Virus record (IMG/VR): IMGVR_UViG_3300036859_000525
Span: 1 to 46,861 of that record
Direction: 5' to 3' (one strand)
Length of the DNA stretch: 46,861 nucleotides
Source: a virus
Made by a program: the position numbers and the translations under genes. This document shows positions 32,401 to 39,566 of this stretch, piece after piece (the first letter of the stretch is position 1; each line of letters begins with the position of its first letter). Below the pieces are notes generated by a model that saw nothing but the letters and a program-made list of their open reading frames with translations, did no database searches and was not told the DNA's origin.

Positions 32401-32797
32401 CTTCTCCTCCTTCGGGTTCGGTGTTCGCTGCGCGCTTCATTACGGCCGCTGCGAAGCTCTGGCGCTCCTTCCAGAGCAGCACGAGCCAGTCGTGATCGAC
32501 CACGGCGACCGGTCGCTTGTGCGGCTGACCGACGACCAGGATCCAGGGAAGCTCCAGGGTCTTGCCGTCCCGCTTCGCCTGCTCGATCCACGAGCCTCTG
32601 ACGCCGCCGGTCTCACGCGAGGAGCGCTTGATCTGGATCGCTAGAGGCACGCCGGAGACGTCGGGTCCCATCTTCCCGACCGGACCGGAGCGGGTACCGC
32701 CCCAAGCCTTGGCCACTCGCAGCTCCAGGTCCTTCCAGGGCACGGTCAAGCGCAGCGCCTCGATCCCGGCGAAGGGGTAACAGTGCTCACTGGGCAC
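32381..32797 (-). CDS. Holliday-junction-resolvase-like PD-(D/E)XK nuclease
   Basis: This 138-residue protein has WKDLELRVAKAWGGTRSGP, then GPDVSGVPLAIQIKRSS, which matches the core of small PD-(D/E)XK nucleases such as phage Holliday resolvases and VRR-like enzymes. The catalytic acid before Lys is Gln here (D46, Q55, K57). PWILVVG then forms the next strand. It likely cuts branched DNA before packaging, though the Gln weakens certainty. Confidence 0.55.
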   Translation of the reverse strand: MPSEHCYPFAGIEALRLTVPWKDLELRVAKAWGGTRSGPVGKMGPDVSGVPLAIQIKRSSRETGGVRGSWIEQAKRDGKTLELPWILVVGQPHKRPVAVVDHDWLVLLWKERQSFAAAVMKRAANTEPEGGEDASPPV

Positions 32798-33071
32798 GCC
32801 TCTCGATCTCCTCCACGATCATCTGGTAGGCGAGGTTCTCGACCCTCAGCCCTTTGTCGGGTCTGTCGGGCAGAGAGATCCAGCGCGGGATCGTGAACGA
32901 CCAGCCGGAGCGCTTGCCCGGGTTCGTCCATCGCTCGTGGTCGAACTCGTCCTTGCTACTGACCTCGAAGAAGGCGGCGACCTCGGGGTTGGAGGTCGAG
33001 CCGATCGCGAGCGTCTCGGCCTCGTTCGTCGTCCAGAAGTCGCAAGCGCGGACTGCCTCCTCGGTGTTCAC
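32787..33071 (-). CDS. hypothetical protein
   Basis: This 94-residue protein, overlapping genes on both sides, has mixed alpha/beta makeup with FDHERWTNPGKRSGWSFTIP and a final helix (LAYQMIVEEIERRAQ). No family is recognised. Confidence 0.55.
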   Translation of the reverse strand: MNTEEAVRACDFWTTNEAETLAIGSTSNPEVAAFFEVSSKDEFDHERWTNPGKRSGWSFTIPRWISLPDRPDKGLRVENLAYQMIVEEIERRAQ

Positions 33072-33757
33072 GCGATCTCCTTCCGCTCATCGAAGAAGTC
33101 TTGGGCGAACAGCTCTTGGTTCTGGACGACCCAGACCAGCGCCGGAGCGAGGACGTGGTAGCGCTTCAGCGCGGATGTGAAGTCCTCGGCTCCGATCGAC
33201 TCGGCGATGATCTCGACCAGCTCATCGAGGATCGCTGCCCCATCTTCGTTGTCATCAGGGACGCGGACGGTCCAGGTCTTGCGCGGGCGCTTCGGCTGGG
33301 GCTCGTGATGCTCGTGCTCGTGTCGGGTCGGTCGTCCACAGGTCGGACAACGCTCAGCCTCCCGGCCCGGGGGGATGGGAGCTGCTGCTTCGGAGGGGGC
33401 CGGGAGGCTCAACGTCCCGATCGAGATCCAGCGGTCGTAGCCGTCGTTCTCTAGCCAGTGGAAGGTCTCGTCCTCGGGGACCCAACGGATCCAAGCCCGG
33501 TGCCCCTTGCCGACCACTCCGGTCACGTCCTCGTGGTGGTGCCAGCACAGACCGACGACGTTGCGGATCACGGTCGTTCCAGTCGTGCTCGGCACTCGGA
33601 CCCACCAAAAATCCCCGCCGAGGAAGGAGCGTCGCCAGAGATGGTGCTTGTGATCGACCGGCCGCTTGCAGCCGGGCGCATCACAAAAAGGGCCGACCGT
33701 GTACCTGTCGCCCTTGACCCCGGCGATGTTCCAGGCCTCGGAAGGGATCAGAGTCAT
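33068..33757 (-). CDS. HNH-type nuclease
   Basis: This 229-residue protein has the core KRPVDHKHHLWRRSF and later NVVGLCWHHHEDVTG, which give the paired His and Asn/His of the HNH fold, with CDAPGC as a metal site. A CPTCGRP zinc ribbon and a helical tail follow. Unlike the inserted gene at 20240, it lies in order within the operon, so it may serve in DNA processing or packaging rather than homing. Confidence 0.65.
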   Translation of the reverse strand: MTLIPSEAWNIAGVKGDRYTVGPFCDAPGCKRPVDHKHHLWRRSFLGGDFWWVRVPSTTGTTVIRNVVGLCWHHHEDVTGVVGKGHRAWIRWVPEDETFHWLENDGYDRWISIGTLSLPAPSEAAAPIPPGREAERCPTCGRPTRHEHEHHEPQPKRPRKTWTVRVPDDNEDGAAILDELVEIIAESIGAEDFTSALKRYHVLAPALVWVVQNQELFAQDFFDERKEIA

Positions 33758-33948
33758 CGGCGCCTCGGGGACTGGCCGGTCGTCGTCGGCTGCTCTACCT
33801 CGCCGGTGCGCAGCTCGCGCCGGTGCTTGTTGAAGGTGTTGGAGACGAGTGCCGACCAGCCCTTGTCTTCGACTGTCCAGGCCAGCTCCTCGACCACATC
33901 GAGCAGGGAGAGGATCGCCCGCTTCTCGGGGGTGTCCTCGGGGATCAA
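33754..33948 (-). CDS. small hypothetical protein
   Basis: This 64-residue protein starts TTG 33948 (TTGA overlap with previous stop) after GAGAGG. A helix of hydrophobic and acidic residues (RAILSLLDVVEELAWTVEDK) precedes a basic end. The function is unknown. Confidence 0.55.
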   Translation of the reverse strand: MIPEDTPEKRAILSLLDVVEELAWTVEDKGWSALVSNTFNKHRRELRTGEVEQPTTTGQSPRRR

Positions 33949-34136
33949 TGCTCTGCCTCTCGGAAGCGATGAGCGGCGCAGAGGTAGAAGATCGCCTGCC
34001 GATGGCCGACCTCGGTGTTCGTGATGAACTTCGCCCGCTCGTCGCAGCCGACGTAGGAGCAAGGCCCGACGTCGCCTGCCGCCTGGCGTTCCTCGGTCAC
34101 GCGGACGCGTGCACGGACGACTACTGACAAGCCCAT
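33945..34136 (-). CDS. small cysteine/histidine protein
   Basis: This 63-residue protein starts ATG 34136 after GGGGAGG. CSYVGC and YLCAAHRF make a Cys3His metal site. It overlaps the transglycosylase end by 16 bases. The role is unknown. Confidence 0.6.
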   Translation of the reverse strand: MGLSVVVRARVRVTEERQAAGDVGPCSYVGCDERAKFITNTEVGHRQAIFYLCAAHRFREAEH

Positions 34137-34630
34137 TCGCCTCCCCGGCCCTGCCGCTCCATCCAGGCGGCGGCGAGGGCGTTCGCATACGGCGACCAGA
34201 CCGACTCGTCGGCGTAGGGCGTCCGGCTCCAGGTCGAGGGGTAGAGGAACTGGAAGAGGCCCGAGGCCGACGAGCTTCGGTTCTTCGCGTAGCGGTTGAA
34301 GGTGCCGCCGGTCTCGCAATGAGCGCGGCGCTTCAGAAGCCCGTAGGAGACGCCGTAGGCGATCGAGGCGAGACGGATCGCCTCCAGTGAATCCGGCCTG
34401 TGTACGGCCTGGAGACGGCGCCCTGTGAGCCTTGTCTCCAGCTCGCGTACCTGGAGCACGCGCTGGGTGAGACGGTGCTGGAGGTTGTCGCGCTGGGCGC
34501 GGTACTTCTTCGCTGCCGCGTGGGCGTAGCGGTAGGAAGATTTCCAGTCGGCGTCGCTCGCGCTCGCACGAGTGCGAAGGGTGGCGAGCAGAAGGAAGGC
34601 TGTTACGAGAACTATGAGGGCGGTGAGCAT
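34121..34630 (-). CDS. membrane-anchored lysozyme/transglycosylase-like protein
   Basis: This 169-residue protein has an amino membrane anchor (MLTALIVLVTAFLLLATLRT), a coiled part to about residue 70, then a lysozyme-like core: RRAHCETGGTFNRYAKNRSS with catalytic Glu, SASGLFQFLYPSTW, and a closing ANALAAAWMERQ ... EWAC. The domain is like those of Rpf/SLT enzymes. Finding a wall enzyme in the early genes, away from lysis genes, is unusual; it may modify the wall during infection. Confidence 0.75.
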   Translation of the reverse strand: MLTALIVLVTAFLLLATLRTRASASDADWKSSYRYAHAAAKKYRAQRDNLQHRLTQRVLQVRELETRLTGRRLQAVHRPDSLEAIRLASIAYGVSYGLLKRRAHCETGGTFNRYAKNRSSSASGLFQFLYPSTWSRTPYADESVWSPYANALAAAWMERQGRGGEWACQ

Positions 34631-34663
34631 CCGGATGATCCCGTTCCTCTCATGCGTTGACAG

Positions 34664-34678
34664 GGCCTCGCCGAGGCC
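34664..34678 (-). promoter_or_regulatory. short hairpin upstream of transglycosylase gene
   Basis: GGCCTC and GAGGCC pair over three bases in the 63-base gap between the nuclease gene and the transglycosylase gene, the only long gap in this operon. It could be a weak terminator or control element. Confidence 0.4.
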
Positions 34679-34693
34679 GTAGCCCGGCGGTAT

Positions 34694-35617
34694 CTACGGG
34701 GCACCGAAGACCTCGCGGCCGATCCGAACCGCGTCCGGATCCCGGTCGTCCCAGATCGGGCAGTCGAGTCGGTAGGCGCACCACTTCGGCGAGCAGCGCC
34801 AGTCGTGATGGATCCCGCGCATCGGCCAGTCCTCGTCGGGGCCGAGCGTCGCGTAGAAGTAGTTCAGCTCGCGTAGGGTCTCGGCGATCCGGCGCTTGGT
34901 CTGCTCGGCGATCAGCACCGAGTAGCGTTCGACCATCTCGTCCTTGTCCAGACCGGTGAGTACCTCCGGCGTCTGGCTCTTGGTTGTGATCACGTGGTAA
35001 TCCACCGGGCGGGGGACGACGAGCTGGTAAACCCGTCCCTGCATTCGCCACTGCGACTTCGGCTCATACACCTTCCGGCTGCTGGTCTTGAACTCGATCG
35101 ACGGCCGCTCGTTCGCCTGAACGAGGTCGATGTAGCCGTGCATCGGGACCGGCAGACCGATGTCGAGCTTGAACTCGTGCTCGATCGATTCCGGCTCCAG
35201 GTAGGCGATCCGAGGGTGGTAGGTGGTGATGAGCTGGACCCCCTTCGCCCGGACCGTCTCCGGCTTGTCATCCCAGATCACTTCATCGAGTCCGCCGTAG
35301 CGCTCGATTGCCTGCGGCCAGATCGCGTCTTGGTAGTAGACGACGATGTTGGCCAGCTGGGGCTCGTTGCCGGTGACCAGCTTGATGTCGAGCCCGTACT
35401 CGATTCCGTGATGAGTGACCGAACCGAGCACGAGCGCTTGCCCCGGCGCCTCCTTGCGATCGAGCAGGTAGCGCTGTTGCCACTGGCGAGGACAGATCTC
35501 GGCCATGTGCAGCTGGGTCGCGGAGAAGTGCTCGATCGGCAGGACCCAGGGCAGCTCGCCGCTAGTCTCATCATGCTCCGTGATCACTCGGGTGGCGGCG
35601 AAGTCCTCGATCCTCAC
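34694..35617 (-). CDS. PD-(D/E)XK nuclease, Cas4/RecB-like with four cysteines
   Basis: This 307-residue protein has Cys42 in ICPRQWQQRYLL, His69/70 in GSVTHHGIEYGL, Asp164 in MHGYIDLV, and Glu175-x-Lys177 in SIEFKTSSRK. The carboxy end adds Cys275, Cys280 and Cys286 (RCSPKWCAYRLDCPIW), as in nucleases with an Fe-S cluster (Cas4, AddB). It likely acts as a 5'-3' exonuclease for recombination or DNA end processing. No recombinase partner is identifiable beside it. Confidence 0.82.
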   Translation of the reverse strand: MRIEDFAATRVITEHDETSGELPWVLPIEHFSATQLHMAEICPRQWQQRYLLDRKEAPGQALVLGSVTHHGIEYGLDIKLVTGNEPQLANIVVYYQDAIWPQAIERYGGLDEVIWDDKPETVRAKGVQLITTYHPRIAYLEPESIEHEFKLDIGLPVPMHGYIDLVQANERPSIEFKTSSRKVYEPKSQWRMQGRVYQLVVPRPVDYHVITTKSQTPEVLTGLDKDEMVERYSVLIAEQTKRRIAETLRELNYFYATLGPDEDWPMRGIHHDWRCSPKWCAYRLDCPIWDDRDPDAVRIGREVFGAP

Positions 35618-35946
35618 AGCCGCTCCCAGACCCGCTGAAGACCGACGTGACGAGCGATCCGCTCAGACTTTCGCATCTCGCCGGTGAAGCGGATCTTTCC
35701 CGTCCTCGCTGCGGCTCCGAAGATCGCGCCGATGACGTTGTTGCGGTTCGGCCCCGAGTCAGGCAGACCGATCAGCCGAATCAGATCGTCGGACGTAACC
35801 CGGTCGCCTCGGCTGAGGTTGTCGAACCAGGAAGCGGCGAACATCTTCCAGAGTCGGACGCGCTCGGCCTGGCTCGCCTGATTCATCCCGACTTGCGCCT
35901 CCAGCTCGGAGCGCTCCCGGTCGAACAGAGATGCCTGCTCGTCCAT
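35614..35946 (-). CDS. winged-helix-like accessory protein
   Basis: This 110-residue protein starts ATG 35946 (TGATG overlap). Its core (RVTSDDLIRLIGLPDSGPNR then NNVIGAIFGAAARTGKIRF) resembles a family of small phage proteins with a winged helix, often near replication or recombination genes. A DNA-binding role is inferred. Confidence 0.6.
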   Translation of the reverse strand: MDEQASLFDRERSELEAQVGMNQASQAERVRLWKMFAASWFDNLSRGDRVTSDDLIRLIGLPDSGPNRNNVIGAIFGAAARTGKIRFTGEMRKSERIARHVGLQRVWERL

Positions 35947-36125
35947 CAGGACTTCTTCTCCGCGCCGAAGTAGCTCTTTGCGCACTCGGTCGAGCAGAAG
36001 GGGTCCAGCTCGGCCACCGTCTTGCCGTACTTGCGGGAGCGCTCCGGATAGCGTGGCCCTCGGCAGACAACACAAAGACCGTCGCGACGCACCTTCGGCT
36101 CAGCCCTTCGCCTCGGTGATCTCAT
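35946..36125 (-). CDS. small zinc-finger protein
   Basis: This 59-residue protein from ATG 36125 follows GGAG. CVVC and CSTEC form one zinc site; the start is basic (MRSPRRRAEPKVRR). It overlaps the next gene by 26 bases. Confidence 0.6.
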   Translation of the reverse strand: MRSPRRRAEPKVRRDGLCVVCRGPRYPERSRKYGKTVAELDPFCSTECAKSYFGAEKKS

Positions 36126-36333
36126 CCCACTCCTGTGGCTCCGCCCCTTTGAGTAGCTCCTGGCAGCGCGCACAGCTCTCTTCAAACCACGCCATGGACA
36201 TTCCGTCCTGGGCGAAGTCGCGCTCTCCTCCAGCCCGGCGGGTCGCTCCGCACGGGCAGGTCAATGTCCAACTGAAGGCGTGACAACCGTCCGAGTGCAT
36301 GTACGTGCTCCAGGTGTGCTCGTGCTCGCTCAT
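36100..36333 (-). CDS. small cysteine-rich protein
   Basis: This 77-residue protein starts ATG 36333 (ATGA overlap) and contains CPCGATRR and CARCQELL, so two Cys pairs likely bind one metal. Trp/His-rich start (EHEHTWSTYMHSDGCH). The function is unknown. Confidence 0.6.
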   Translation of the reverse strand: MSEHEHTWSTYMHSDGCHAFSWTLTCPCGATRRAGGERDFAQDGMSMAWFEESCARCQELLKGAEPQEWDEITEAKG

Positions 36334-36431
36334 TCCTTCGTCCTCCCGAGGAAGCTGCCGACGAGCAGAGCGAGCAAGAAGGCGACGAAGAGCCAGCCGA
36401 GGACGATGCCGAGGACGCCGTACCAGGGCAC
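36330..36431 (-). CDS. 33-residue membrane protein
   Basis: This gene starts GTG 36431 after GGAG and ends in ATGA overlap. The sequence MPWYGVLGIVLGWLFVAFLL and ALLVGSFLGRTKE is one long span with a basic end. It is one of the tiny single-span proteins of the early region. Confidence 0.6.
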   Translation of the reverse strand: MPWYGVLGIVLGWLFVAFLLALLVGSFLGRTKE

Positions 36432-36797
36432 TCATCGCTCCGTCTTGCACGGACCGAAGTAGTGATCGGCGTCCTCAGGCGAGAGCAAGATCGACTCGTC
36501 GGCGCCGATCTTCAGCGTCTTCAGCGTCCGTTCGAGTTGGCAGCGTTCCCGGTGGCCGTCTGGTTGCGATGGCTGATCGGGAAGCGTGATCCGCCCGTAG
36601 CTGTTGGTCACGGTCTTGCCAGCTCGTAGCTCTCGGGCCTTCCGTTCCAGCAGATCAGCCGCGCTCTGGCGCCAGGCTTCTAGCTTCTGCGGATAGGCCC
36701 CCTTCGCCCGCCTGTTTTCAGTTTCGAGTTTGCGCAGTCGGGTCTCGACCACCTTGATCAACTCGGCACGCTTGACCTTGATCTTCGCCTGGGTCAC
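36432..36797 (-). CDS. coiled-coil protein
   Basis: This 121-residue protein from GTG 36797 is Lys/Glu-rich and helical for about 75 residues (VVETRLRKLETENRRAKGAY), then has a short beta part. No family is recognised. Confidence 0.55.
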   Translation of the reverse strand: MTQAKIKVKRAELIKVVETRLRKLETENRRAKGAYPQKLEAWRQSAADLLERKARELRAGKTVTNSYGRITLPDQPSQPDGHRERCQLERTLKTLKIGADESILLSPEDADHYFGPCKTER

Positions 36798-37003
36798 GCC
36801 GCCTCTTTCAACTGCTCCAGCACTCCTTCGGCGAGCAGGCTCACATCACAGATTTGCGTGTAGAGCGTGAAAGCCAGGTGCTGCCAGTTGCCCGGCTGCT
36901 TGCCGATGTCCACGAAGCGGAAGTCGTTCTCGCGGATGATCTGCAGGGCTTCCCGTTGGGCGCCCGCGATCGTCTCCAGTGCCTTGCGGGTCTCCTCGTT
37001 CAC
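36794..37003 (-). CDS. small helical protein
   Basis: This 69-residue helical protein (RKALETIAGAQREALQIIRE) is coupled by overlaps of four bases on each side. The function is unknown. Confidence 0.55.
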   Translation of the reverse strand: MNEETRKALETIAGAQREALQIIRENDFRFVDIGKQPGNWQHLAFTLYTQICDVSLLAEGVLEQLKEAA

Positions 37004-37395
37004 TCCGCCTTCTTCCGCGTGCGCCGCTTCGGCTTCGGCGCTGCCTCGATCACCGGCGGGCCGTCGTCACCCGGAGTCCAGGTCTTCGTCCGCTGCACCT
37101 TCGATTCGCGGAAGTAGCCCTGCTCGTCGTCACGCCAGATGGTCGCGCCCTCCTCCTTGGCGACCTCCTCGGCGTAGGAAAGGGAGAGATCCCGGAAGCC
37201 GGTAACCCCGGCGAAGAGAGCGACGATGTTCTCCTTCGAGCCCTGGTAGATGCGGAGCGTGCCCGTGGGATTGAAGCTCCGCTCGAAGCCATGCTCGTTG
37301 CGCATGGGGGGGCTCCAGGGGCCGAAGGTGATCTTCGCGTCGTCCGGGATCTCCAGCTTGAAAGTCTTCTCACCGAAGACGAGGAGCTGCCTCAT
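37000..37395 (-). CDS. hypothetical protein with basic tail
   Basis: This 131-residue protein from ATG 37395 (ATGA overlap) has a beta-rich body (RQLLVFGEKTFKLEIPDDAK) and an end rich in Lys/Arg (APKPKRRTRKKAE), like some single-strand-DNA- or nucleic-acid-binding proteins. That role is only a guess. Confidence 0.55.
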   Translation of the reverse strand: MRQLLVFGEKTFKLEIPDDAKITFGPWSPPMRNEHGFERSFNPTGTLRIYQGSKENIVALFAGVTGFRDLSLSYAEEVAKEEGATIWRDDEQGYFRESKVQRTKTWTPGDDGPPVIEAAPKPKRRTRKKAE

Positions 37396-37619
37396 GGCCG
37401 CACCACGCCATGCAGACGCTCGGCTTGCTCGACGGGAAAGAAGCCGAGAGCGGCGTTTTGAAGCTCCTTCTCGCAGTCCGAGCACAACTCGGTCTTGGCC
37501 GTAGCTACTTCCTGGTTGTCCATCATCAGTTCGACCAGGCGGAAGCGGCGAAGGTCCCTGCGCTCTACCGTCCGACCGCAGGCATCGCACTGATACTTGG
37601 TCGTTGTCAGAGTCGCCAT
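37392..37619 (-). CDS. small zinc-ribbon protein
   Basis: This 75-residue protein starts ATG 37619 (TGATG overlap). CDACGRTV and CSDCEKEL form a four-cysteine ribbon. The function is unknown. Confidence 0.6.
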   Translation of the reverse strand: MATLTTTKYQCDACGRTVERRDLRRFRLVELMMDNQEVATAKTELCSDCEKELQNAALGFFPVEQAERLHGVVRP

Positions 37620-38299
37620 CACGGCCGCCGTCCCGAGAGCACGAGCCGCTCCAGCTCGGTCAGATTCCAAACCGCCTCGACCGCGTACAGGTCTCCGCCG
37701 ACGTGACGGAGCAGAGCCGGATCATGGGGCGGCCCAGGCGGTGAGGACCACATCCAGTCGTCGGCCTCCCACAGGACGAGCCGATCGCCGAGCCATCGGC
37801 CGGGCCGGTGCTTCGGTGGGACAATCGGCACCATCGCCGTCCATGCCGACCACTGAGTCGCGACGTTGTACGGGCCGGGCTCGAAGCCCTCGGGCAGCTC
37901 GAACTTCGTCTCCAGCTCGATCACCCCGGCGCGGTAGTCGTAGCGGCGGCGCAGCGAGTCGGAGAAGGCGACGCTGCCGTCGCGCTGGACACCGCTCGTG
38001 TAGCAGAAGGCGGCCTGCCAGCGGCAGACGGCCAGCCGGGGGACGGCGTAGTGCTCGCGCCGCTCGCGATCGGTGTCTGGGTTGAAAACGCGAATGCGGA
38101 CGACCGTGCCCCCGGCCTGGATCGTCGGCGTCAGCGCGATCAGGGCGACGTTCTCCTTCGAGGCGATCTCGTAGGCGCGGCCGATCTCCTCCAGCTCGCG
38201 CCGCTCGCGGGGGTCACGAGCACGGCGAGCTTCGCGGCGATACTCGGCCGCAGCCTGGCGGGCGCCAGCACGGGGGATGGTGACGGTAGAGAGATCCAT
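37619..38299 (-). CDS. hypothetical protein
   Basis: This 226-residue protein has a helical amino third (RQAAAEYRREARRARDPRER), then a mostly beta body with VVRIRVFNPDTDRERREHYAV and many Trp residues near the end. No family is recognised. Place and size suggest an early DNA-metabolism gene, but no catalytic motif is visible. Confidence 0.5.
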   Translation of the reverse strand: MDLSTVTIPRAGARQAAAEYRREARRARDPRERRELEEIGRAYEIASKENVALIALTPTIQAGGTVVRIRVFNPDTDRERREHYAVPRLAVCRWQAAFCYTSGVQRDGSVAFSDSLRRRYDYRAGVIELETKFELPEGFEPGPYNVATQWSAWTAMVPIVPPKHRPGRWLGDRLVLWEADDWMWSSPPGPPHDPALLRHVGGDLYAVEAVWNLTELERLVLSGRRP

Positions 38300-38775
38300 C
38301 AGGGCCTCCAGTTGATGATCCAGAGGGCGTAGTACTCGGCCATCGAGGCGACGGCGGTCGGCTTGCGCTGCTCCTCGGGCAGGTGCTGGAGGGACTCGAC
38401 TCCGGCCTTCAGGGCGACCTGCTTCAGGATCAGCAAGTCCTTCTCGCTGATCCCCGGCAGCGCAGACTCGCCGTCGTCGCGGGTCGCTGCCGTCTGTGCT
38501 CGCTCCATCGCGTCGGCGACCGAACCGGCCAGTGTCCCGTCCGGGACGACCTCGATCCCGTTCAGGTACCGGCGAATGAAGCCGCGATCGGTCTTCTCCT
38601 CCTTGAAGGTCAGGTGGACGTGCTCGCCGTTGACCACCGCCTGCTCGGCGACCTGAGCCAGCTGACGGTAGGTCGTGCTGTACTCGCGGCCCTGGGAGTC
38701 CTTGGCGATGTAAAGCGTCTTGCCGGAGTCGAGAGTCTTCGTCTCAACTTCCGAGATCGTGTCCACCCGTTCCAT
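38299..38775 (-). CDS. hypothetical protein near start of early operon
   Basis: This 158-residue protein from ATG 38775 has GGAGGGG upstream. A beta amino half (TLYIAKDSQGREYSTTYRQL then VHLTFKEEKTDRGFIRRYLN) and a helical carboxy half follow. It could be a nucleic-acid-binding protein of the single-strand-binding type, but the evidence is weak. Confidence 0.5.
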   Translation of the reverse strand: MERVDTISEVETKTLDSGKTLYIAKDSQGREYSTTYRQLAQVAEQAVVNGEHVHLTFKEEKTDRGFIRRYLNGIEVVPDGTLAGSVADAMERAQTAATRDDGESALPGISEKDLLILKQVALKAGVESLQHLPEEQRKPTAVASMAEYYALWIINWRP

Positions 38776-39025
38776 TCGTCCCCTCCAGATCGACGGCCCG
38801 GAGACGAGCGGGTGAACAGACGACGCCGTGCTCGGCGAGGACCGCAGCGATCCGCCTCGCGTTGCGTCTCGACACGCGGCTATGGCCCTGCTCGTTTCGG
38901 GAGAGCGAGGAGCGACCAACGTTGGCCTCGACGGCCAGCTCGGTCTGACTCAGATTCGCCTCGTCCCGGACGAGCTTCAGGCGCTTGCCACTCTCGTGCG
39001 CCAGCTGCTCTTCCGTCATCCCCAT
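38744..39025 (-). CDS. Xre-type helix-turn-helix regulator
   Basis: This 93-residue protein from ATG 39025 (or 39019) is the first gene of the long leftward operon. A clear helix-turn-helix spans about 15-65: KRLKLVRDEANLSQTELAVE, NVGRSSLSRNEQGHSRVS. It probably controls this operon and the divergent gene by binding the inverted repeat at 39194-39211. Confidence 0.75.
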   Translation of the reverse strand: MGMTEEQLAHESGKRLKLVRDEANLSQTELAVEANVGRSSLSRNEQGHSRVSRRNARRIAAVLAEHGVVCSPARLRAVDLEGTNGTGGHDLGS

Positions 39026-39193
39026 TGCCCGCCGAAGCCAACCAGAGGGCCTGCCGCTCGGTGTGCTGTCTTTGCGTCACCTTTGCGGCGTTCCTGCGTC
39101 CTTGTGCAGCGCCAGCACTTTACCCAAGCCAAGACCCGCTCTTGTTGAACGGCTGTCTAATCTTTCCGCTATTTGCAGGAATGGGACACTTAC

Positions 39194-39211
39194 CCTTCGA
39201 TTTACCGAAGG
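39194..39211. promoter_or_regulatory. inverted-repeat operator candidate
   Basis: CCTTCG-ATTTAC-CGAAGG, a perfect 6-bp inverted repeat, lies 170 bases upstream of the Xre gene between divergent genes. Confidence 0.45.
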
Positions 39212-39379
39212 CAAATGACTTGGCTTGCCCCGCTAAGTGACTTGACTTTCTTGACGACTCGGCCCCGATCTGTCATCCTCGCCGCCTCAACGTCGGCGCC
39301 GGGCGTCAGGGACCGCAACCCCCCACACCTTCAAGAACGCCCGGATGCGACCATGAAGAAACCCGTCTGATCTGAGGGC

Positions 39380-39430
39380 GTGCGGCATGGGGCTATCCGG
39401 CAGACCGGCCCCCGGGTGATGTAACCGCAC
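39380..39430 (+). ncRNA. candidate structured RNA
   Basis: GTGCGG (39380-39385) pairs with CCGCAC (39425-39430), enclosing a bulged hairpin GGGG-CTAT-CCGG-CAGA-CCGG-CCCC (39389-39412). Nested helices in a non-coding stretch suggest a folded RNA in the leader of the gene at 39567. I cannot match it to a known riboswitch or ribozyme. Confidence 0.35.
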
Positions 39431-39518
39431 GAGCGAGGGCTCCGGTCCATACCGACTGCCTGCTACCCCCTTCCCGACCCTGGGGAGGGGGAGGGTCCGG
39501 CCCGCCCGACCGCCTGTA

Positions 39519-39534
39519 CTAGCCGCTAGGCTAG
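39519..39534. promoter_or_regulatory. inverted repeat upstream of the rightward gene
   Basis: CTAGCC-GCTA-GGCTAG is a perfect repeat 33 bases before the start at 39567, in a position for an operator or leader hairpin. The rest of 39026-39566 shows no gene. Confidence 0.4.
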
Positions 39535-39566
39535 GCGCCGGGGACTTGGGAGCTGCGGGGGGACCC

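Noticed and set aside
34694-35617. True Cas4 of a phage CRISPR system
   Set aside because: No other cas genes or array; the nuclease fits phage recombination.
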